DNA of 20,679 nucleotides, from the IMG/VR virus record IMGVR_UViG_3300000101_000184, positions 1 through 20,679 of that record. The stretch is one strand, 5' to 3'. Positions 14,618-19,210 of the stretch are shown here, one piece after another. The position numbers and the translations under genes are program-made. This DNA is from a virus. The notes under the pieces are model-generated. The model had not been told where the DNA came from. It saw only the letters and a program-made list of their open reading frames with translations, and did not search any database. Each line of letters starts with the position of its first letter. Within the stretch, counting starts at the first letter, position 1.

Positions 14618-15042
14618 TACTTCTTACCCTGTGTTCCTGCTACAGAAGCACCACAGTTAGCGTAGCCACCTTTGTTCATAGCCATGCTCATGTCAGGCTT
14701 AGAAGGTGCTCGTTTACCTTTAGGCCGATCAGATTTAGGTGGTACTTCAGAAGCCTGCTTTTTTTCAATCTTCTTTTTTTCCTTAACAAACGCAGACAAC
14801 ATATCTTTTTCATCAGATGTTAATGAGTCTTTAGCTTCTAGCTTACGGATAGCAATACTTAGCTGTGAAAGACTTTTACCTTCTGCCATAGCTGTAAAAG
14901 ATGTAGGAGTATTACTCCTTGCTATTACTTTATCCGATGATGACGACAGTGCGTCTGGGGCAGTAAATGCATCTGGGTTAGTCGTCCTACGCGGCCTACC
15001 TTTAATACCTAATGCTCTTGCTGCTTTACTTTTTACTGACAT
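14617..15042 (-). CDS. Basic low-complexity protein ending NKGGYANCGASV (141 aa)
   Basis: The protein begins MSVKSKAARALGIKGRPRRTTNPDAF. It has a helical middle with SQLSIAIRKLEAKDSLTSDEKDMLSAFVKEKKKIEKK, then a Pro/Lys/Ser linker, and ends in NKGGYANCGASVAGTQGKK. I recall that C-terminal motif from small proteins of marine phages, where it is conserved without a known role. The composition suggests a disordered basic protein with one helical hairpin, perhaps a packaged or nucleic-acid-binding protein. It lies 12 nt after the preceding gene and ends on a TAATG. Confidence 0.55.
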   Translation of the reverse strand: MSVKSKAARALGIKGRPRRTTNPDAFTAPDALSSSSDKVIARSNTPTSFTAMAEGKSLSQLSIAIRKLEAKDSLTSDEKDMLSAFVKEKKKIEKKQASEVPPKSDRPKGKRAPSKPDMSMAMNKGGYANCGASVAGTQGKK

Positions 15043-15054
15043 TTTTTTGGTTCC

Positions 15055-15339
15055 TTACCATTTAACTTTGTCTGCCCAGTAAGCTGCACTTAACTTACCA
15101 CGCTTAATGTTTTTCTGATGACGCGCTTTAAAACTCGCACGTTTCTTTTTCATTTTATCTGATTCACCTGCTTTAGGTTTACCTGCAGTACTTGCGCCTT
15201 GCTCACCAAAGCGAATAGTCTTTATGGTGTCACCCTCTTTGGCTACAACTATGTGTGATTTCTTAGGATGACTAGGTGTACGCTTAGGTTTGTTAAAGCC
15301 TGACACACCTGCACGTTCTAGTCTAGGATCTTTAGCCAT
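15055..15339 (-). CDS. Conserved phage protein MAKDPRLERAGVSGFNKPKRTP (94 aa)
   Basis: The start region MAKDPRLERAGVSGFNKPK and the later SHIVVAKEGDTIKTIRFGEQG and SFKARHQKNIKRGKLSAAYWADKVKW are familiar to me from many marine phage genomes. No function is known to me. The protein is basic, has no Cys, and looks like a small beta/alpha domain followed by a basic helix, consistent with nucleic-acid binding or virion packaging. I choose the ATG at 15339 because it forms an 8-nt overlap (ATGGCTAA) with the preceding stop and follows GAAGGATGGAGAG. A longer start at 15357 would add six residues. Confidence 0.7.
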   Translation of the reverse strand: MAKDPRLERAGVSGFNKPKRTPSHPKKSHIVVAKEGDTIKTIRFGEQGASTAGKPKAGESDKMKKKRASFKARHQKNIKRGKLSAAYWADKVKW

Positions 15340-15538
15340 CTCTCCATCCTTCTTCACGCATAGCCCACTCTACATGCTCTAATGTAAATGGCTTACCATA
15401 ATAATTCTGTACAGCTTCTCGTACATAGAATACATCACTATGCGGTATGTGTAAATTTTCTAGATTGTTGTTCATAAGATGCTCATAAAACTTTGTAAGA
15501 ACATCGTCAGTGTATAGTTTTACTGATTTTCTTGGCAT
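15332..15538 (-). CDS. First gene of the leftward block, unknown function (68 aa)
   Basis: The protein reads MPRKSVKLYTDDVLTKFYEH, then NLENLHIPHSDVFYVREAVQN, then PFTLEHVEWAMREEGWRDG. It is mainly helical and rich in aromatic and His residues. I do not recognise a named family, though similar short proteins occur in marine phages. The longer frame from 15601 would add 21 residues rich in basic and aromatic residues; the ATG at 15538 is preferred because AGGG lies about 10 nt upstream and the added part looks noncoding. It should be the first gene of the leftward transcript. No convincing promoter is found just before it, but an AT-rich stretch with a TATAAT (minus strand, 15654-15649) lies about 110 nt upstream. 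Confidence 0.6.
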   Translation of the reverse strand: MPRKSVKLYTDDVLTKFYEHLMNNNLENLHIPHSDVFYVREAVQNYYGKPFTLEHVEWAMREEGWRDG

Positions 15539-15609
15539 TGTCAACCCTAATATACAAAAAACTTCTCGCTTACGCGACTTAACACGTATATGTCTATACA
15601 AATACCTAC

Positions 15610-15818
15610 ACTGTACGTGTATACTTATATGATATATACTTATATGTAATTATAATATAGTAAATGTAGTACTTATAGTATGTACTGTACGTGTATCACT
15701 TAAGTGACCCAACCCAAATTCTATTATATATAGTTTTACACATTAAATATAGCATGTCAATCCCTATAATGCATACTGTAACATAACGTGACACCTTGTA
15801 ACGTAGCGTGATACACTT
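15610..15818. repeat. Iteron-like repeats
   Basis: ACTGTACGTGTATACTTA (15610-15627) and ACTGTACGTGTATCACTTA (15684-15702) differ by one inserted base. Near the right end, GTAACATAACGTGACACCTT (15778-15797) is followed directly by GTAACGTAGCGTGATACACTT (15798-15818), an imperfect tandem pair that shares the GTGATACACTT-like end. ATACTTATATG also occurs twice (15621-15631, 15637-15647). Such short related repeats in AT-rich DNA resemble initiator-binding iterons. Confidence 0.5.
15696..15707. promoter_or_regulatory. 12-bp perfect palindrome TCACTTAAGTGA
   Basis: TCACTTAAGTGA is its own reverse complement and overlaps the end of the second iteron-like repeat. It is operator-like in size and could be a half of an initiator or repressor site. 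Confidence 0.4.
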
Positions 15819-15943
15819 ATTCTGTAATATATAGCCAGTTTAGACACCCATTTAGTACCAGCTTGTGTGTTAATCACCATGTATGTAAAGTGGTTTACAC
15901 CCCATTTTACTGATCTGTGTAGATATTCATGCATATATACGCA

Positions 15944-15974
15944 CCCACCCCCCGTGGCCCCTGCCCGTCCCCCC
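15944..15974 (-). other. Potential G-quadruplex tract
   Basis: On the minus strand five G-runs follow each other: G6-AC-G3-CA-G4-CCAC-G6-T-G3. All loops are 1-4 nt, which meets the usual G3+N1-7 rule for an intramolecular G-quadruplex. The surrounding hundred or so bases on the left are AT-rich, so this is a sharp local change in composition and strand skew. Confidence 0.6.
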
Positions 15975-16051
15975 TCACTGCGCGTGATGTGCGCCCATAA
16001 TGCACCTATATGACCTGCGGTGAAGGCAAATGCTGTGCCTCATTCCACCAT

Positions 16052-16297
16052 TACATCATAGATGTACATAGTTTCAGTAGGTTACTTGTCTACGACAACT
16101 GTTATGCAATCAGTTGCCACCACTTGTGGTGATAAGATGGGCTAAGTTGTCACATCAGAGATGTGTTGCAGCGACGATGCACATAATTACCCTACCCACC
16201 ACCTTCAGTGGTCAGATGTATGATCATACGAGCCGTGCGCCGCTCTGCCAATGGCTCACTGACCGTCCAACATTGGACACTTTACATCTAAAGATGT
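16052..16297. repeat. Cluster of short inverted repeats
   Basis: Seven short inverted repeats lie within about 250 nt: TACATC-ATA-GATGTA (16052-16066), CAACTG-9 nt-CAGTTG (16096-16116), CACCAC-TT-GTGGTG (16118-16131), CACATC-AGA-GATGTG (16151-16165), ACCAC-CTTCA-GTGGT (16198-16212), GTATGATCATAC (16218-16229) and ACATC-TAAA-GATGT (16284-16297). The ACATC/GATGT pair occurs three times and the ACCAC/GTGGT pair twice, so they are families rather than unrelated palindromes. Confidence 0.6.
16265..16278. repeat. GTCCAA-TG-TTGGAC palindrome, copy 1
   Basis: GTCCAACATTGGAC, the reverse-orientation form with CA centre, followed by ACTTTA. It lies in the noncoding control region about 170 nt before the first rightward promoter. 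Confidence 0.7.
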
Positions 16298-16366
16298 GTC
16301 TTTGATGCAACACAATTGATGTCCTACCACAATCTGAGCCTCATACGAGTTTAGCGCAGGTACTTC

Positions 16367-16384
16367 GTAATTACTTGTAATTAC
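16367..16384. promoter_or_regulatory. Tandem GTAATTAC palindromes, probable operator
   Basis: GTAATTAC-TT-GTAATTAC: two copies of a perfect 8-bp palindrome, repeated every 10 bp, so both face the same side of the helix. They lie about 50 bp upstream of the -35 of the first rightward promoter, a normal place for an activator or repressor. Confidence 0.55.
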
Positions 16385-16436
16385 TGCAGTGGCGCGTGAA
16401 ACGGCAGGCGCAGAGGATCGCGCTATGAGAACCGAC

Positions 16437-16467
16437 TTGACAAACTTATACTATCTTCTTACATAAT
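16437..16467 (+). promoter_or_regulatory. Predicted promoter for the rightward genes
   Basis: Consensus TTGACA (16437-16442) and CATAAT (16462-16467, five of six bases matching TATAAT) are separated by 19 nt, slightly longer than ideal. The predicted transcription start is near 16474, about 77 nt before the first ATG. The -10 lies inside the left arm of the long hairpin. Confidence 0.55.
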
Positions 16468-16534
16468 TAATGATAGAACTATATCTCACTTCTTGTGAGA
16501 GATATAGGTTCTCTCATATAATTATAGAAGATAG
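16451..16534 (+). other. 84-nt imperfect hairpin before the first rightward gene
   Basis: CTATCTTCT (16451-16459) pairs with AGAAGATAG (16526-16534). ATAATTA (16463-16469) pairs with TAATTAT (16519-16525). ATGA and AGAAC (16470-16479) pair with 16508-16517, and TATATCTC (16480-16487) pairs with GAGATATA (16499-16506), with loop TTCTT. About 35 bp pair in total with a few bulges. The ribosome site AAGGA and the ATG at 16551 follow directly. With a start near 16474 only the inner half would be in the mRNA, at its 5' end. Confidence 0.65.
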
Positions 16535-16550
16535 ATAAAGGAACTGCCAA

Positions 16551-17123
16551 ATGACAAATTCAGCAACAACAACAACTACCGAAGGTACTACAATATCAGC
16601 TCTCGTTAAAGAAGGCAAAGCCTTAGCATCAATCTGGAAGCAGACTAACAGTCTGAAGCACACTATCAAAGCCTCTGGCTTCGACACTAGACTTGGCAAA
16701 CTCTTACAAGAGTTAAAGGCTCAATCCACTTTGGATAGTGGTCAGATCAGCCGTCAAACTCTGACGATGTACGGTATCAATATCATTGATCGTCGTCGTC
16801 GTTCTGAAGCTTTGTGGTTCGTTGAAAACGAAGTAGAGTGCCGCAAATTCATCGAAGATGGTAAGTTCAAAGGCACTTCACTTACTGCTTTGCAGAAAGC
16901 AATGCGGGATGCTGAGAAGGCATCAGAAGAAACCACCGAAGGTGAAACGTCCAATGTTGGACAGTCTGAGGCAGAACAGCCAAAGGCTGAAACAATCAAG
17001 CCACGTATCACTCACAAGGTGATGGTTAATACCATCCTTGCTCAAACCGAATTGAATGAGCTGGATCTCGAAGAGATTATCACAGACTTGATGTCAGCTC
17101 TCGAACAGCGTCAAGCGGCATGA
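16551..17123 (+). CDS. First rightward gene, unknown function (190 aa)
   Basis: The protein starts with a Thr/Ser-rich tail (MTNSATTTTTEGTTIS). A helical, basic domain follows (about 15-118) containing ALASIWKQTNSLKHTIKASG, NIIDRRRRSEALWFVENEVE and KFKGTSLTALQKAMRDAE. Residues 120-150 are an acidic linker, and the C-terminus (about 150-190) is another helical segment. I do not recognise a family. The charge pattern and the place as first gene after a control region fit a DNA-binding regulator or replication-associated protein, but that is a guess. One GTCCAATGTTGGAC copy lies inside the gene (encoding TSNVGQ in the linker). AAGGA lies about 9 nt before the ATG. Confidence 0.75.
   Translation: MTNSATTTTTEGTTISALVKEGKALASIWKQTNSLKHTIKASGFDTRLGKLLQELKAQSTLDSGQISRQTLTMYGINIIDRRRRSEALWFVENEVECRKFIEDGKFKGTSLTALQKAMRDAEKASEETTEGETSNVGQSEAEQPKAETIKPRITHKVMVNTILAQTELNELDLEEIITDLMSALEQRQAA
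16949..16962. repeat. GTCCAA-TG-TTGGAC palindrome, copy 2
   Basis: GTCCAATGTTGGAC inside the first rightward gene, followed by AGTCT as in copy 6. It encodes SNVGQ in the acidic linker, where sequence is probably free to vary. Confidence 0.7.
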
Positions 17124-17329
17124 GATACAAAGTATCCACAGTCAAGGCTAGTGTTGAGCAAGACATGCTTGACACAGCTATGGCACAGTTCCACGATCTC
17201 GCACAAGAGATAAACCGTCCAATGTTGGACACTTCAATTGATAACACGTTCACCCCAGAGGAGTTGAAACATCGTATTCCCACGTTGATCCACGACAGTG
17301 GTTGGAAAGATGTTGAAAATGACTCTTGA
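17120..17329 (+). CDS. Small acidic protein of unknown function (69 aa)
   Basis: The protein reads MRYKVSTVKASVEQDMLDTAMAQFHDLAQEINRPM, then LDTSIDNTFTPEELKHRIPTLIHDSGWKDVENDS. It appears helical with an acidic C-terminus. I do not recognise a family. The start overlaps the preceding stop by 4 nt (ATGA), so it should be coupled to the first gene. Copy 3 of the palindrome encodes RPMLDT here, a different reading frame from copies 2 and 6. Its stop codon lies inside the TTGACA of the next promoter. Confidence 0.65.
   Translation: MRYKVSTVKASVEQDMLDTAMAQFHDLAQEINRPMLDTSIDNTFTPEELKHRIPTLIHDSGWKDVENDS
17217..17230. repeat. GTCCAA-TG-TTGGAC palindrome, copy 3
   Basis: GTCCAATGTTGGAC followed by ACTTC, inside the 69-aa gene, about 100 nt before the next promoter. 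Confidence 0.7.
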
Positions 17330-17355
17330 CAAGTAGTATTACATAGTTATATAAC
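17326..17355 (+). promoter_or_regulatory. Predicted promoter for the second rightward group
   Basis: TTGACA (17326-17331) and TATAAC (17350-17355) with an 18-nt spacer. The -10 lies in the left arm of a 13-bp inverted repeat. The predicted start is near 17362, about 90 nt before the 63-aa gene. Confidence 0.6.
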
Positions 17356-17385
17356 ACTAATACTTTAGTGAAAGTGTTATATAAC
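17346..17385. promoter_or_regulatory. Inverted repeat over the promoter, probable operator
   Basis: GTTATATAACACT (17346-17358) and AGTGTTATATAAC (17373-17385) are perfect inverted copies 14 nt apart. Each arm contains GTTATATAAC, itself a palindrome, so two equal sites flank the predicted start, one covering the -10. In the transcript ACTTT-AGTG-AAAGT (17362-17375) could form a small 5' hairpin. Confidence 0.6.
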
Positions 17386-17387
17386 AT

Positions 17388-17411
17388 ATGTTTAATACTA
17401 ACACTGATTGA
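17388..17411 (+). CDS. Seven-codon leader ORF or relic (MFNTNTD)
   Basis: ATG TTT AAT ACT AAC ACT GAT TGA. The sequence GTTATATAA then ATGTTTAATACTAA also starts the 57-aa gene at 17678, so this looks like a partial duplicate that stops after seven codons. It lies in the leader of the 63-aa gene and lacks its own clear ribosome site. It could be a leader peptide or just a relic. Confidence 0.35.
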   Translation: MFNTNTD

Positions 17412-17415
17412 AACC

Positions 17416-17429
17416 GTCCAATGTTGGAC
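17416..17429. repeat. GTCCAA-TG-TTGGAC palindrome, copy 4
   Basis: GTCCAATGTTGGAC followed by ACTTTAAA, in the leader of the 63-aa gene, 21 nt before its ATG and just before its ribosome site. Confidence 0.75.
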
Positions 17430-17450
17430 ACTTTAAACGGAGTTTATACA

Positions 17451-17642
17451 ATGAATATCACTCGTACTTCTCGTCTTACTGGTAAAACCTGTGTAATGGA
17501 TTTGAACATTACTAAAGCACAGCTTGATGCTTGGGTTGACGGTATGCTCATTCAAAATGCATTCCCACAATTGGATGCCGATGAACGTGAGTTCCTGATG
17601 ACAGGTATTACACCTGCTGAATGGAACGAGGCATTTGCTTAG
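17451..17642 (+). CDS. Small conserved phage protein (63 aa)
   Basis: The product is MNITRTSRLTGKTCVMDLNI, then TKAQLDAWVDGMLIQNAFPQ, then LDADEREFLMTGITPAEWNEAFA. I recognise this pattern (TGKT..MDL, then W..G.LIQ.AFP, then DEREFLMTGITPEEW) from short proteins scattered through many phage genomes. No function is known to me. The ATG at 17451 is chosen because ACGGAG lies 8 nt upstream; a longer frame from 17421 would start inside the palindrome. It is the first full gene after the second rightward promoter. Confidence 0.75.
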   Translation: MNITRTSRLTGKTCVMDLNITKAQLDAWVDGMLIQNAFPQLDADEREFLMTGITPAEWNEAFA

Positions 17643-17655
17643 TCCGATGTCGGAC
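17642..17655. repeat. Palindrome copy 5 (variant)
   Basis: GTCCGATGTCGGAC. The two altered bases (A to G and T to C) keep the arms complementary, so symmetry is preserved. It lies in the 35-nt gap between the 63-aa and 57-aa genes. Confidence 0.65.
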
Positions 17656-17677
17656 CTAACTATAACGGAGTTATATA

Positions 17678-17851
17678 ATGTTTAATACTAATGAATTGCG
17701 ATTGATTGAGGAAGCTATAGAAAACTATGGCTCACGTTGCAGTAATAACGAGTGGCGTGAGTTACTTGAAAAGGTACGCCGTGAAAGGTTTGACAGTCAA
17801 ATCAATCCATTTGTGGACGATGCTGGCAATAAAATTGAGGAATTAGTATAA
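17678..17851 (+). CDS. Small acidic helical protein (57 aa)
   Basis: ATG at 17678 to TAA at 17849-17851. The protein reads MFNTNELRLIEEAIENYGSR, then CSNNEWRELLEKVRRERFDS, then QINPFVDDAGNKIEELV. It is mostly helical and I do not recognise it. ACGGAG lies 8 nt before the start, the same ribosome site as the 63-aa gene, and the stop overlaps the next start as TAATG, which supports translation. The first five codons match the seven-codon leader ORF at 17388. Confidence 0.65.
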   Translation: MFNTNELRLIEEAIENYGSRCSNNEWRELLEKVRRERFDSQINPFVDDAGNKIEELV

Positions 17852-18507
17852 TGTATCAACGTGATGTAAATGAAATCAAAGCCTTTGTGAAATGGCGTGG
17901 TCCAGATGCCTTGGTAAACAATGGCCTATTCGTATTGCTAACGATACAAGCTGGCCTATCCACTGTCCGTGGTGCCATGACTAAGGTTAGTCGATATGGT
18001 GAGGATGCTGATTGTTTGTGGGGTAAAAAGTGTGAAGGTTATGTATACCTAATGGAGCACAAAGATTACCTGTATAGTAAGGTGTATCAGATTGCAGACA
18101 AGCACGGTTATGAATCCAAGCAAGGCTGCATTGAGATCATACGTTTGTTTGTTAATGTGCCTAACTTTGGCATGGTCAAGGCAGCATTTATGGCTCAATG
18201 TTTAGGCTTTGACACCGCCTGTTTAGATGTACACAATCTGACACGGTTTGGAATACCTGTTAGTGCAACTAAGATTGACATGAAAGCTAAAGAAGCTACT
18301 ATACTTCGTAAGATTGAGGCTTACGTTCACCTCTGCCATACTTATGCAGAGCATGGAGAAAACCACGAACTTTCAACCGCTGAATACTGGTGGAATACAT
18401 GGTGTATTTATGTAGCTGGCAATCGTGCCAACCGTGCCTTAGATACTGGTGATGTAGTGTCTAGGTATCATGTAGAGTGTGTAACATATGGATTTGAACA
18501 TGGCTAA
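17851..18507 (+). CDS. Possible HhH-GPD (DNA glycosylase-like) protein (218 aa)
   Basis: The middle of this helical protein reads FVNVPNFGMVKAAFMAQCLG (about 100-119), followed by FDTACLDVHNLTRFGI (about 120-135). This resembles the helix-hairpin-helix and catalytic loop of base-excision glycosylases, where a hairpin like LPGVGxKxA is followed about 17-19 residues later by a catalytic Asp in V-D-x-H. Here D126 would be that Asp. The position of the Lys used by bifunctional enzymes such as OGG1 holds V109, so if the fold is right the enzyme would be monofunctional or inactive. No iron-sulfur Cys pattern is seen at the C-terminus. The start is coupled to the previous gene as TAATG. The call rests on a short motif and could be wrong. 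Confidence 0.5.
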   Translation: MYQRDVNEIKAFVKWRGPDALVNNGLFVLLTIQAGLSTVRGAMTKVSRYGEDADCLWGKKCEGYVYLMEHKDYLYSKVYQIADKHGYESKQGCIEIIRLFVNVPNFGMVKAAFMAQCLGFDTACLDVHNLTRFGIPVSATKIDMKAKEATILRKIEAYVHLCHTYAEHGENHELSTAEYWWNTWCIYVAGNRANRALDTGDVVSRYHVECVTYGFEHG

Positions 18508-18670
18508 AAAAATATCTGTGGGGATTGTAAATCCTGTGGCTAAGGCTATGCTGCAAGAGCGCAAGTCTCCACAGGTAGTGCCACCTAAGAAAGGTAGCAA
18601 AGCTAAACGTAACCGCAAACAGGAGAAGCACAATGCAATACGAGATGCAAAACTTCATCAAGATGACTAA
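18500..18670 (+). CDS. Small basic NPVAK-motif protein (56 aa)
   Basis: The product starts MAKKISVGIVNPVAKAMLQE, then Lys/Arg-rich RKSPQVVPPKKGSKAKRNRK and a charged end. I recognise the start, followed by KKGSK and basic residues, from short early proteins in phages. No function is known to me; basic charge suggests nucleic-acid binding. The ATG at 18500 gives an 8-nt overlap (ATGGCTAA) with the preceding stop. An in-frame ATG at 18488 is the alternative start. Confidence 0.65.
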   Translation: MAKKISVGIVNPVAKAMLQERKSPQVVPPKKGSKAKRNRKQEKHNAIRDAKLHQDD

Positions 18671-18800
18671 ACGAAAACCGTCCAATGTTGGACAGTCTAA
18701 GTTCAATGACGATTGGAAACGTGATCGTGACAAAGAACGTAAACGTAAACAAACATTACGTAACAGTATAATTAATTATCGTAGCAATAAGGTAGCTTAA
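18663..18800 (+). CDS. Small basic protein with palindrome in its start (45 aa)
   Basis: ATG at 18663 to TAA at 18798-18800. The protein reads MTKRKPSNVGQSKFNDDWKR, then DRDKERKRKQTLRNSIINYR and SNKVA. It is strongly basic. The start overlaps the preceding stop by 8 nt (ATGACTAA), which supports it. Codons 6-10 are the GTCCAATGTTGGAC palindrome. I do not recognise a family; the part after the palindrome is the only candidate functional region. Confidence 0.55.
   Translation: MTKRKPSNVGQSKFNDDWKRDRDKERKRKQTLRNSIINYRSNKVA
18680..18693. repeat. GTCCAA-TG-TTGGAC palindrome, copy 6
   Basis: GTCCAATGTTGGAC followed by AGTCT, as in copy 2, inside the start of the 45-aa gene, where it encodes SNVGQ. 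Confidence 0.7.
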
Positions 18801-18802
18801 CT

Positions 18803-19198
18803 ATGTCGGTATATATGATTTACCAACGAACAAACGTAGACAGTGAGCGTATCAACAGTATGCCAACATCTGTGTATGCCAAGACTTACTTTAAATTGGG
18901 TATGCTTACTGTTAATGAAGCAGACGATGCAGTGCATGACGGTCTGTATCACGATATGTATGAACCTACCATGATCATGCATGATGTAGAAACACGAGAT
19001 CGTACACCATTTGAGGCCATCTTTGATGAAGGCAATGGGTATGGGGACGGTAGTATTACGACAGCCAACATTCGTAACCGTCCCAGTATGTCCGTAGGAG
19101 ATATACTTATGGACTTGACAACTGGCTATGCCCATGTATGTATGCCAATAGGCTGGCATAGCCTCGACCTAGAACTAAATCTTACAACAGCAGCTTAA
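18803..19198 (+). CDS. YodL-like-motif phage protein (131 aa)
   Basis: An N-terminal part (MSVYMIYQRTNVDSERINSM...) leads to NRPSMSVGDILMD (about 92-104), then GYAHVCMPIGWHSLDLEL. The pattern R-S-[LM]-S-V-G-D-[VI] followed by C/H-hydrophobic-G-[WF]-x-x-L resembles the C-terminal part of YodL-like and related small phage and conjugative-element proteins; their activity is not known to me. The ATG at 18803 lies just after the previous stop; AAGG lies about 11 nt upstream. It is likely one of the early genes. Confidence 0.6.
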   Translation: MSVYMIYQRTNVDSERINSMPTSVYAKTYFKLGMLTVNEADDAVHDGLYHDMYEPTMIMHDVETRDRTPFEAIFDEGNGYGDGSITTANIRNRPSMSVGDILMDLTTGYAHVCMPIGWHSLDLELNLTTAA

Positions 19199-19210
19199 GG
19201 AGCTATCAAC

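Larger units (their letters stand above)
15539..16550. other. About 1 kb noncoding region between leftward and rightward genes
   Basis: No supported gene lies here. The left third is very AT-rich with direct repeats (15610-15818). The middle (15941-15990) switches to C-rich on the plus strand. The next part (16052-16297) is packed with short inverted repeats, and the right end has tandem palindromes, a promoter and a long hairpin. Abrupt base-composition changes, iteron-like repeats and divergent transcription make this the best candidate in the window for an origin and/or early control region. Nothing proves replication starts here. Confidence 0.7.

Noticed and set aside
15539-15544. TTGACA on the minus strand directly before the 68-aa gene
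   Set aside because: It touches the ATG, so it cannot be a -35 for that gene; it is part of the ribosome-site region.
15539-15601. Longer start for the 68-aa gene at 15601
   Set aside because: The extra 21 residues look noncoding, and the ATG at 15538 has a better ribosome site.
16114-16305. 63-codon plus-strand frame in the control region
   Set aside because: It starts at a TTG with no ribosome site, runs through several inverted repeats, and its translation has no coherent composition. The repeats explain the sequence better.
15601-16550. tRNA, CRISPR array or transposon in the noncoding region
   Set aside because: No cloverleaf, regularly spaced identical repeats with spacers, transposase or terminal inverted repeats are visible.
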